A stretch of 64,000 bases of DNA from contig CALUVT010000001.1 of NCBI GenBank assembly GCA_944324345.1, forward strand, positions 496,001-560,000, in the 5' to 3' direction. The notes beneath the pieces were generated by a model, which did not search any database, was not told where the DNA came from, and was given only the letters and a program-made list of their open reading frames with translations. This DNA is from Candidatus Gastranaerophilales bacterium. Lineage in GTDB: Bacteria; Cyanobacteriota; Vampirovibrionia; Gastranaerophilales; Gastranaerophilaceae. Positions 33,248-40,481 of this stretch are shown here, piece by piece. The translations under genes were made by a program, and so were the position numbers. How positions within the stretch are numbered: the first letter of the stretch is position 1; each line of letters begins with the position of its first letter.

Positions 33248-33300
33248 ACCATAAATTAAATTTTCGTGACTTCATTTCTTAAATTACTTTAGTCTCAGTA

Positions 33301-33341
33301 AAAAACAAAGTCCAAACAATTTTTTGTTCGGACTTTGTTTC
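33301..33341 (-). terminator. Terminator of the adhesin gene
   Basis: The inverted repeat AAACAAAGTCCAAAC / GTTCGGACTTTGTTT with an 8-nt loop is followed on the minus strand by a T run. It lies 23 nt after the adhesin stop. Confidence 0.88.
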
Positions 33342-33363
33342 TTTTATTTGCTCTGTTAGTTTT

Positions 33364-36021
33364 TTATTTTAATCCCAAAAGATTTTTTAATTTTTCTATA
33401 AATGTATATTCACCTTCTGGAGCGTTAACAGTACCGTCTATTTGAGCTTCTGTTGTTCCGGTGTTAACGACTTTAACTTCTGTGTCATTTGTGATAGTGC
33501 TGTCTTTTGAAATATTCAGCCCTTCACCCTTGTTAGAGATGATGACAGGTGAACCACTGTTTGTGATATTACCTGTAATATTCATATCTCCTTTGTGGTT
33601 TACAAGTGCTGATTGAACACCATCAGTATTTTCGATTTCACCGTTGAAATCTAAGCCATCAGAGCCTGTAATGTTTTTGATTAATACATTACCTGAGCCG
33701 TCAACTTTGAAGTTTTCGGAAGCTGTCAGGCCTGTTCCGTTTTCTCTTGATGCAGCATATGTGTAATCACCACCATTATTGTGGATTTTTCCGCCAAGGT
33801 AGAGGTGATTTGCATTACCAAGAATATTTAATCTGCCTTCATGAGTAATCTCGTTGTTAACTTCCATATCACCGGAACCGTAGTTTTTAATGTTAGTTGT
33901 TCCGACTCCTGATTGGTTAACTTTTCCGGCACTTGCAAATGTTGCTTTTCCGCCGCCTTGTCTGTTAATTATTCCAAGGTTACCGTCTGTTACATCAATA
34001 TTGCCTGATACGTACATATCGCCGCTATAGTTATTGATAGCTGTTTCGCCGTCTACATTTGAGATATTTCCTTGAAGATTCATACCTCGTTCACCGGCAG
34101 TTGTTGTACCTTCATGTTTGATTGCGATATTGCCCATTTCGTTTGAAATAGTTGTATCTGTTTGTGTTGTAATACCTGTTGATTTATCTCTTGAGAAAAT
34201 ATACATGTAGCCTTCGTGGTTTTTCAAAGAACCATGTTTAGTTAAATCGCTATTATTGGCAACTGTTAAATGACCATTATCATTGTATATTCTCATGTTT
34301 CCGGTATTGTCAACATCTCCGACAACAGTTAAACCGTCAGCACCGGATGAATTAACAATTTTTAAATCGCCTTCGTTAGTTATTTTACCATTTTGGGTAA
34401 TTATAAGACCTGTTCCATTCTCTTTGTTAATAATACCCATATTGCCTTCATTGTTTATAACGCCATTAACCATTAACTGGCCGTTTGTATTGTTAATAGC
34501 TGTTTCTCCAACGTTTGCAATTTCACCTTCAAGTGTCATGCCGTTTGCACCGCTGTTTTTAATTGAAAGGTTACCATTACCTTGGATTTTACCGTTTGAT
34601 GCAAGAGTAAGCTTGGTAGCATTTTCTTCATTCCAAACGTTCATATCACCGTCTTCAACTCCAACGGTACCATCAATTCTCATTTCTCCGGCTTTATTTT
34701 TTAAACCAAAGTTTTCCATAGATGCAAGATTAGCATCTTGTTCAATTTCAAGACCGCCTTCGCCTCTGTTCTCAACTTGAAGAACCTTTCCGGCTTTTAC
34801 ATTGCTGCCACTTGCAAATTTCATTTTACCGTTGTAATTTACAATTCTGACAGTGTTAACTTCGTCATCTCCAATGTTGCCTGATATTTCCATACCACCT
34901 GCTCCGTTGTTTGTAATATCAGTTCTTCCAACTGAAGATGTTGTTCCTGCAACTGTTAACTTACCTGTACCTTTATTTAAAATGGCAATTTCATTATCAG
35001 TGACAAGGTTTGCATCTTTTCCGATGTTTACATTTGCACCTGTTTCTCTGTTAGTAACAATTAAGGTGTCATTTGTATTTACCAATTTGCCGTTAACGTT
35101 TAAATCACCATTGTAGTTATACAATTGTAATTTGCCGTTAGATGCGATTGTTCCTCCTGCAGTAAGTTCTTGAGAACCATCTTTGTTTACAACCACATTG
35201 CCGACATTAATACCATTTTCGCCTTCGTTGGTCAAGAAAACACCGCCATTATCAAGATTGGCAATCTTACCTGAAACGTTAATTCCTGCATTTTCTTTAT
35301 TGTCTGATCTGATTAAAATTAGACTTCCGTTTTCAATGGCGTTGGCAGAAGATGTAATTCCATCAGTATTTACCAAGCTGTTGAACAAGTTGTCTGCATA
35401 TGATTTGCTTGTGATTTGTTCCATTTCGGAAACACCGTTAACGATTCCTCCTGAAACATTTATCGCAGTTCCTCTTAAATCCACACCGTTTCTGGCAAAA
35501 ATTTGCCCTGCAATGTTAATAGGAGCGTTGCTGTCTTGTTTCATTTTAGAAATTTGGTTGATGTTGTCGTAAACTTTGTTGCCATAATCAACTTTTAATC
35601 CGTCATACTTGTCTTGGGCAGGAGTTACAACTGAAAGTGTTCCAACGTTCAATACCCCGCTGGCACCTACAACCATGCCGTTCGGGGAAATAAATATAGC
35701 GTGCCCGTTGTAAAAATTACCGTCACGCATTGTATTAACTATACCTTGAATGTTAATTTGGTTGTCAACTAAATTAACAAAAGTGTCGAGATCTCTGTTC
35801 CCATATTTGTATATGAGGTTTGCGATATCCCCGGCACTAAGCTGGAAGTCATCATACTGTCTGTAACCAACGGAGCCATTAACTTGAGATGGATCAATAT
35901 CAAAAATATTGCCGACCCCTCCGACTCCTGGAACGCCTTCAACCCCTGTGATATTGGAGGCAGAAACCGTTGTTACAGATAAGCATGCTGCAACCACTGC
36001 AATCATAAGCTTTTTGTTCAT
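33364..36021 (-). CDS. Filamentous adhesin, leukotoxin LktA/FhaB N-terminal type
   Basis: 885 aa from the ATG at 36021, chosen because AAGGAG lies 6 nt upstream and a signal peptide follows (MNKKLMIAVVAACLSVTTVSAS). The longer ORF lacks both. Residues ~25-150 form a TPS-like secretion domain (VNGSVGYRQYDDFQLSAGDI, then IFISPNGMVVGASGVLNVGTL, the NPNG-type motif). The remaining ~700 residues are degenerate repeats rich in Asn, Gly and Thr (INNEGNMGIINKENGTGL type), predicted as a long right-handed beta-helix. No C-terminal anchor or autotransporter barrel is seen, so a TpsB-type outer-membrane partner is expected elsewhere. It is likely a surface fibre for host or mucus contact. Confidence 0.85.
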   Translation of the reverse strand: MNKKLMIAVVAACLSVTTVSASNITGVEGVPGVGGVGNIFDIDPSQVNGSVGYRQYDDFQLSAGDIANLIYKYGNRDLDTFVNLVDNQINIQGIVNTMRDGNFYNGHAIFISPNGMVVGASGVLNVGTLSVVTPAQDKYDGLKVDYGNKVYDNINQISKMKQDSNAPINIAGQIFARNGVDLRGTAINVSGGIVNGVSEMEQITSKSYADNLFNSLVNTDGITSSANAIENGSLILIRSDNKENAGINVSGKIANLDNGGVFLTNEGENGINVGNVVVNKDGSQELTAGGTIASNGKLQLYNYNGDLNVNGKLVNTNDTLIVTNRETGANVNIGKDANLVTDNEIAILNKGTGKLTVAGTTSSVGRTDITNNGAGGMEISGNIGDDEVNTVRIVNYNGKMKFASGSNVKAGKVLQVENRGEGGLEIEQDANLASMENFGLKNKAGEMRIDGTVGVEDGDMNVWNEENATKLTLASNGKIQGNGNLSIKNSGANGMTLEGEIANVGETAINNTNGQLMVNGVINNEGNMGIINKENGTGLIITQNGKITNEGDLKIVNSSGADGLTVVGDVDNTGNMRIYNDNGHLTVANNSDLTKHGSLKNHEGYMYIFSRDKSTGITTQTDTTISNEMGNIAIKHEGTTTAGERGMNLQGNISNVDGETAINNYSGDMYVSGNIDVTDGNLGIINRQGGGKATFASAGKVNQSGVGTTNIKNYGSGDMEVNNEITHEGRLNILGNANHLYLGGKIHNNGGDYTYAASRENGTGLTASENFKVDGSGNVLIKNITGSDGLDFNGEIENTDGVQSALVNHKGDMNITGNITNSGSPVIISNKGEGLNISKDSTITNDTEVKVVNTGTTEAQIDGTVNAPEGEYTFIEKLKNLLGLK

Positions 36022-36303
36022 AAATACTCCTTTACAATTATAAGTGTTTGTAATTTTTATCAAAGATAGCTTCACAAAGATATACTTATAGAAAGTATAC
36101 CTATAAAATGCTCAAAAAAATATTTATTTGCGCATTTGTGAAGAAATATTAATATTTTTCTAGCCCATATTCTATACTCCTTTTTTATTCTCTCAAAAAA
36201 TAATACATAAAATATTGCACATACCTTTATAAAGTTTTTTACGGCATAAAAATTGCAAAACTTTTGTATATTTTAAGAAATGTAAAGAATTATATAAAAC
36301 TGA

Positions 36304-36825
36304 CTAGCCCTTAAATGCACCCCAGGCCTTGATTGTACCCTTTTGGTATCTTATTAAATAATATGCCCCTTTACTAACATATTCTAACGTGGCTTGCATA
36401 AAAATTTTGTCTTCGTCAGGTTTCATTCCGGCTTTAGCACGTTTTTTATTGGTATCTTCTCGTAATTTTTCAACTTTTTTTTGCTGCTTTTTTACTGTTT
36501 TGTTATTTAGTCTGTCTTTTTCAGTGGCATCTTCTTCAATCTTTATAACAGGAATAATGGCTACCGGATTTTTAGATTCCAAAAGTATAAAAAATTCCAT
36601 TGAGTCAGAAAGTGCGATTTCATAATGACCGGGTTTTATCATCCCTCCAGCATTATTGTATATAGGATCGGGTATTATAATCGTAGGGTATTCGGAATCT
36701 TTAAGAGAATACCTGTAGATTGCTTTACTGCCAATGTTGTAGCCTGCAGTTTCTTGTGGTTTTTGCGGGTAGGGACGTATATATTTTTGGGTTAAAACCT
36801 TTTCTGCATACATTCCTTCAAACAT
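36304..36825 (-). CDS. Unknown protein downstream of rnpA
   Basis: A 173-aa protein that I do not recognise. It starts 2 nt after the rnpA stop, so it is in the rpmH-rnpA operon. In most bacteria yidD and yidC occupy this place. It has no signal peptide. A beta-rich first part (YRYSLKDSEYPTIIIPDPIYNNAGGMIKPGHYEIALSDS is soluble) leads to a Lys/Glu-rich helix (~residues 105-140) and a short C-terminal beta segment. The ribosome site overlaps rnpA (AGAGG). Confidence 0.65.
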   Translation of the reverse strand: MFEGMYAEKVLTQKYIRPYPQKPQETAGYNIGSKAIYRYSLKDSEYPTIIIPDPIYNNAGGMIKPGHYEIALSDSMEFFILLESKNPVAIIPVIKIEEDATEKDRLNNKTVKKQQKKVEKLREDTNKKRAKAGMKPDEDKIFMQATLEYVSKGAYYLIRYQKGTIKAWGAFKG

Positions 36826-36827
36826 AA

Positions 36828-37181
36828 TTATAACCTCTTTATAAGATTCATAATTATATTTTGAACTTCATCAAAACTTTTATCAAGAGCGTGTTCACCA
36901 CCAATAAATATCAAAGACATGTATTTTTGCGAGTTATAAACTTCGTTTGACTTAAGTGCTAAACGATAACTTTCTCGCATAAGACGTTTTAATCTATTTC
37001 TTTTAACAGCTCTTTTATGAGTTTTTTTGCTCACTACAAATCCGACTTTTGTAAAAGAAGATTTATCTTTTTTTTCAAGACCAGCAAAAACTGTTATTCC
37101 GCCTTTATGGATGGAATTTTTAATTCTATATGTAGCATTGAATGCAGAATTGTTTTTTAATCTATATTGTTTTTTCAGCAT
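36828..37181 (-). CDS. rnpA: Ribonuclease P protein component
   Basis: 117 aa from the ATG at 37181 (MLKKQYRLKNNSAF). An upstream in-frame start adds 8 non-homologous residues. It binds RNase P RNA and helps mature tRNA 5' ends. The family motif is VGFVVSKKTHKRAVKRNRLKRLMRESYR. It is part of the classic rpmH-rnpA pair, 80 nt downstream of rpmH. Confidence 0.94.
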   Translation of the reverse strand: MLKKQYRLKNNSAFNATYRIKNSIHKGGITVFAGLEKKDKSSFTKVGFVVSKKTHKRAVKRNRLKRLMRESYRLALKSNEVYNSQKYMSLIFIGGEHALDKSFDEVQNIIMNLIKRL

Positions 37182-37261
37182 ATTTTTACCAGAACAACAC
37201 AGCACGCCCGAAATATTCCGACCTGCTGTGTAAAATTCTTATCTTTAAAACTTTTTGCTAT

Positions 37262-37414
37262 TTATGCACGTTTTTTTGCGGTAATAGCTAATTTGTGACG
37301 GCCTTTAGCACGGCGTCTGTTTAATACTTCCTGTCCGCCAGGTGTAGCCATTCTTGCTCTGAAACCGCTTACTCTTTGCCTTTTTACTTTTGTTCCTTCT
37401 AGTGTACGTCTCAT
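37262..37414 (-). CDS. rpmH: Ribosomal protein bL34
   Basis: A 50-aa basic protein beginning [19 protein letters not shown] and continuing [20 protein letters not shown], the unmistakable L34 pattern. It lies directly upstream of rnpA, the conserved order near many bacterial origins. No dnaA or DnaA-box cluster is visible on the other side, where proC is divergent. Confidence 0.96.
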   Translation of the reverse strand: MRRTLEGTKVKRQRVSGFRARMATPGGQEVLNRRRAKGRHKLAITAKKRA

Positions 37415-37511
37415 TTGTTTTATTCCTTTTAATTTATATTTGTCGTATAATCTTAATGTTAAATTAAAAAAAAATATTAGTCAACATAAAAAGAGGGGCA
37501 GGTTACGTTAT

Positions 37512-38324
37512 ATGAACAAAAAGTGTAAAATAGGATTTATTGGCTGCGGTAAAATGGCCGGTGCAATTATAAAAGGTACAATTTCATCAAAGTTTGTTCC
37601 AAAGGAGGATATTAAAGGTTCTGAGGTAAATTGCGAAATCGCAGAATCAGCCCAAAAACGTTTAGGAATTGAAGTTTTAACTGATAATAAATTTCTCACA
37701 ATTGACAGTGATGTTATTTTTATTGCTACAAAGCCTAATTATGTTGGGGAAGTTTTGGAAGAAATTAAAGACGAATTAACGCCGGAAAAACTTGTTGTGT
37801 CAATTGCTGCAGGTGTTTCAACTTCTAAAATTGAAAATATAATAGGGCGTAACAGAGTAATCCGTGTTATGCCAAACACTCCAGCACTTGTATTGGAGGG
37901 AATGAGCGGGGTCTGCAAAGGAACTTTTGCAACTGATGAAGATGTTCAATTTGTTATGGAAATGCTATCAAACATCGGGAAATGTATTGAAGTTTCAGAA
38001 GACCAGATTGATATAGTAACAGCCATATCAGGTTCAGGGCCTGCATTCTTTTACAAAGTTATAGAAGATATGGCTAGAGCGGGTGAAAAGTTAGGGCTTG
38101 AATACGATAAATCTTTGCTGCTTGCAACTCAAACAGCTTTAGGTTCTGCAAAAATGATTACGAATAGAGGAGAAACTTCTGTTCAAACATTGATTGATAA
38201 TGTCGCAACTAAAGGTGGCTGCACATTTGTCGGAATTTCAGTTATGAATGACGAAAATTCTGACAAATTATTTTACGATGTAATAGATGAAACAGCAAAA
38301 AAAGCCCATGAATTAGGAAAATAA
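37512..38324 (+). CDS. proC: Pyrroline-5-carboxylate reductase
   Basis: 270 aa from the ATG at 37512 (MNKKCKIGFIGCGKMAGAII). The longer reading frame from 37440 runs through a non-coding Lys-rich stretch. It reduces P5C to proline with NAD(P)H. The N-terminal GFIGCGKMA is the dinucleotide loop, followed by VIRVMPNTPALVLEGMSG and AISGSGPAFFYKVIEDMA, the proC signatures. GGAT-type gene ends are normal. It is divergent from rpmH. Confidence 0.94.
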   Translation: MNKKCKIGFIGCGKMAGAIIKGTISSKFVPKEDIKGSEVNCEIAESAQKRLGIEVLTDNKFLTIDSDVIFIATKPNYVGEVLEEIKDELTPEKLVVSIAAGVSTSKIENIIGRNRVIRVMPNTPALVLEGMSGVCKGTFATDEDVQFVMEMLSNIGKCIEVSEDQIDIVTAISGSGPAFFYKVIEDMARAGEKLGLEYDKSLLLATQTALGSAKMITNRGETSVQTLIDNVATKGGCTFVGISVMNDENSDKLFYDVIDETAKKAHELGK

Positions 38325-38358
38325 AAGCCTAAAAGTGAGCAAAATCAAATTTAATTAA

Positions 38359-38514
38359 TTATCTTGGGTAATTTGAAGGTATCTGCCAACCCGATTTTAA
38401 AATAGCGGCAGCACATTTATTGCCATTACGTCCGTTTACGTCGGGTTCTGTATTTCTGCAGGCTCCTTCGCCGATTGTTGTAAAAATCTGTATAGCTTTA
38501 GGTGTTGATCTTAA
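38359..38514 (-). pseudogene. Remnant C-terminus of a pilin-like gene
   Basis: An open frame without a start begins at the end of the Fe-S gene and stops at TAA 38361-38359. It encodes GEGACRNTEPDVNGRNGNKCAAAILKSGWQIPSNYPR (in two pieces: GEGACRNTEPDVNGRN and GNKCAAAILKSGWQIPSNYPR). It aligns with the C-terminus of the intact prepilin at 39614 (YACNKNTEK...CGALLQMDGWEIKNDYPW): the two Cys, DGW/SGW, I and YP positions agree. The N-terminal helix and leader are missing. It is therefore a decayed fragment of a prepilin gene. Confidence 0.7.
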
Positions 38515-39590
38515 TCAAATTTGGAGTAAATAATTTGGGATTTGTTAAGAAACGCCGGTAAGCTGATTACTTTTGGGGCATTTTTCTTACCTATGAGTCC
38601 TTGTTTTAGTCCTAGTAAGCATCCCGGGCAAGTTGTGATTACGTAATCTGTTCTTGTTTTAATTACATTTGTAGCTTTTCTTTCAGATATCGCTTTTGAT
38701 ATTTTGTGATTTTTTATTGAAAATTCTCCCCCAAAACCGCAGCAGCTGTCAAAATCATCCATCTCAATATATTCTATGTTTTCACATTTCCTAAGCAGCG
38801 GTTTCAGAAAATCTGTGTTGCCCAGATGACATGGCTTGTGAAAGGTTACTTTTAGTGGTTTTGAAAATTTAAATTTTAAGTCAACAAGATTTACAAGTTC
38901 TCCTATATTTATAAATTTTGTATTAACATATTTTTTCAAAGTACTTTCGCAGCTTGCACAATCTGTCAAAATATAATCAAATTCACAGTCGAGCATTTTA
39001 AGATTGTGGTTTTTTACTTCTTCAAATCGTTCTAAATTTCCACTGGACAAAAATGGCAAACCACAACATTCAAAATCTTTGTTAATTATTTCGATGTTGG
39101 AATTTTTAAAGATTTTTGCCAGATAATTGTCTGTTCTTGGACATAAATTATTTACACATCCTTTAAAATAAAGTACTTTAATACATTTTGATGTATTATT
39201 TTTGACTTTTTTTCTAAATGGTTTGGTTAAAAGTGTGAAAAATTTTATGAAGTTCCCAAAAATAAGTTTTGATTGAAGAAAAAAGACCAATTTCCCTGAC
39301 AATGTTTTTTTTGCATATTGATATTTGGCAGTTTCAAATATTTTGCAGACATCTATTCCGCTAGGGCAAAAATCTCTGCATTTGTCACATTTTAAGCATA
39401 GATCCAAATATTTGTTTATATTTTTGTTAAGCTTTAAATCCCCTTTCAATACTCCGTCGAGCATAACAAACTTGCCGCGGGATACAGCACAATCATTTCC
39501 TGTTTCTTTATAAACAGGACATACTGCTTGGCATATTCCGCATTTGGAGCATTTATTTATATCTTCGGCAAAGTCTTCAAGCTTTTTCAT
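38511..39590 (-). CDS. Heterodisulfide-reductase/GlcF-type Fe-S protein
   Basis: About 359 aa from MKKLEDFAED. An ORF from 39620 would add 10 residues and overlap the prepilin stop. Two 4Fe-4S motifs lie at the N-terminus (CSKCGICQAVCPVY and CLKCDKCRDFCPSGIDVC). Two CCG domains follow, with DFECCGLPFLSSG and FDSCCGFGGEFS, as in glycolate oxidase GlcF, LutA and HdrB. It would pass electrons from a flavin oxidoreductase, but no such subunit is adjacent. The gene lies between an intact prepilin and a prepilin remnant. No Shine-Dalgarno was seen. Confidence 0.85.
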   Translation of the reverse strand: MKKLEDFAEDINKCSKCGICQAVCPVYKETGNDCAVSRGKFVMLDGVLKGDLKLNKNINKYLDLCLKCDKCRDFCPSGIDVCKIFETAKYQYAKKTLSGKLVFFLQSKLIFGNFIKFFTLLTKPFRKKVKNNTSKCIKVLYFKGCVNNLCPRTDNYLAKIFKNSNIEIINKDFECCGLPFLSSGNLERFEEVKNHNLKMLDCEFDYILTDCASCESTLKKYVNTKFINIGELVNLVDLKFKFSKPLKVTFHKPCHLGNTDFLKPLLRKCENIEYIEMDDFDSCCGFGGEFSIKNHKISKAISERKATNVIKTRTDYVITTCPGCLLGLKQGLIGKKNAPKVISLPAFLNKSQIIYSKFD

Positions 39591-39613
39591 AACATAATCA
39601 TACCATAGAGAAA

Positions 39614-40288
39614 TTACCATGGATAATCATTTTTTATTTCCCAACCATCCATTTGAAGAAGGGCTCCGCAATTGTATCTTCTGTTTTTTTCTGTATTTTT
39701 ATTACAAGCATATATAGAATTATTTTTTATTTCTTCCCTTTTAGAACCGCCCCAATTGAAAAATATCAATTTCTTATTTGTTTTTGAAAATTGCATGATA
39801 AAATCGCTTCGGGAATAGTCTCTTCGCTCATCTCCCATTGTTGAAACAATTCCTTTTGTTGATCCTATAATGTATAAAGAATTTATAACTTTTGGTTCAC
39901 AACTGTCTGAAATACAGCCATCTAGAAAAAACATAAATGTTGTTCCATTTTTAATTTGTGCAACCATGTTGTTTCCGTAACTTGAAGTTTCTACAACATT
40001 TACGTAAGGCAAAATATAGGTTTCAACCATATGTTTAGTTCCATCAAACGAATAGTTTATGTTATCCCAATCCCATTCTGTCGGGTCTCCATGTTCTTGT
40101 TCGGCCATAATAAATGCATTTGAAAAAATAGTATAAGCATATTTTACTTTTGTTGCATATACTCTTTTTTGATATCCATTAATGGCTGAGGGTAAAACCA
40201 AGGCTGCAACAACACCAATGATACCTAAAGTAATAAGAACCTCTGCAAGTGTAAATGCAAATTTTTTATATGTAATATGATGTAACAT
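39614..40288 (-). CDS. Type IV pilin-like protein downstream of C10 tract
   Basis: A 224-aa prepilin-like protein. The leader MLHHITYKKFA is followed by FTLAEVLITLGIIGVVAAL, giving mature Phe1 and Glu5. The residue before the cleavage site is Ala rather than the usual Gly. The C-terminal domain has Cys pairs (DGCISDSCEP; YACNK...NCGALLQMDGWEIKNDYPW). The start is the ATG 6 nt after a CATTAT -10 with TTGACA 17 nt further up, and no ribosome site: a leaderless pattern. The reading frame is open upstream to a 10-C tract inside a mini-ORF, as at 8254. It is followed by the Fe-S gene. Confidence 0.85.
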   Translation of the reverse strand: MLHHITYKKFAFTLAEVLITLGIIGVVAALVLPSAINGYQKRVYATKVKYAYTIFSNAFIMAEQEHGDPTEWDWDNINYSFDGTKHMVETYILPYVNVVETSSYGNNMVAQIKNGTTFMFFLDGCISDSCEPKVINSLYIIGSTKGIVSTMGDERRDYSRSDFIMQFSKTNKKLIFFNWGGSKREEIKNNSIYACNKNTEKNRRYNCGALLQMDGWEIKNDYPW

Positions 40289-40294
40289 ATCACT

Positions 40295-40323
40295 ATAATG
40301 CCAGTTTTTTCTAATTTTGTCAA
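40295..40323 (-). promoter_or_regulatory. Promoter of the leaderless prepilin
   Basis: On the minus strand TTGACA (40323-40318), a 17-nt spacer and CATTAT (40300-40295) are followed by AGTGAT and the ATG at 40288. The -10-to-ATG segment is nearly the same as at 8346-8360. Confidence 0.65.
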
Positions 40324-40332
40324 TGAGAATTG

Positions 40333-40392
40333 CTAAAATGACCGCAAATCCTGACTTTTCGGGGGGGGGGCAATTCTAAGCTTCTTTTTCAC
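40333..40392 (-). CDS. 19-aa mini-ORF with C10 tract, out of frame with prepilin
   Basis: It reads MKKKLRIAPPPKSQDLRSF from GTG 40392 to TAG. A perfect AAGGAGG (40408-40402) lies 9 nt upstream. A promoter TTGACA-17-AATAAT (40466-40438) precedes it. Ten C (40370-40361) encode the three prolines. The prepilin ATG is 104 nt downstream, one base out of frame. With 11 C the ORF would read through without a stop into the prepilin, adding 35 residues. Alternatives are an independent PPP leader peptide or a fortuitous ORF. Confidence 0.5.
   Translation of the reverse strand: MKKKLRIAPPPKSQDLRSF
40353..40380 (-). repeat. G10/C10 homopolymer with conserved flank (copy B)
   Basis: On the plus strand ten G (40361-40370) are followed by CAATTCTAAGCTT. 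This matches copy A at 8284 (G10, C, variable, TTCTAAGCT). Relative to its prepilin gene the tract is in the opposite orientation to copy A. Confidence 0.85.
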
Positions 40393-40437
40393 AATAAAAT
40401 TCCTCCTTATTTATTGACCAAGTTTACTAATATGTTT

Positions 40438-40466
40438 ATTATTCCCAATTTTCAATAAATTGTCAA
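40438..40466 (-). promoter_or_regulatory. Promoter of the poly-C mini-ORF
   Basis: On the minus strand TTGACA (40466-40461), a 17-nt spacer and AATAAT (40443-40438), giving a start near 40431, just ahead of the AAGGAGG site. Confidence 0.65.
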
Positions 40467-40481
40467 GTTTTCCATATTTTA

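Noticed and set aside
34283..35572. Several plus-strand ORFs inside the adhesin gene
   Set aside because: They are antisense frames kept open by the Asn/Gly/Thr repeat composition of the adhesin, with no start signals.
33364..36021. CRISPR or satellite array, because of repeated motifs
   Set aside because: The repetition is at protein level and degenerate. DNA repeats are not regular and no spacers exist.
37415..37511. Replication origin next to rpmH-rnpA
   Set aside because: No dnaA gene and no cluster of DnaA boxes was seen; only the rpmH-rnpA pair is present.
40338..40379. A 13-aa plus-strand ORF reading GGG at the second tract
   Set aside because: It has no Shine-Dalgarno or promoter, unlike the minus-strand mini-ORF at the same place, and no gene follows on that strand.
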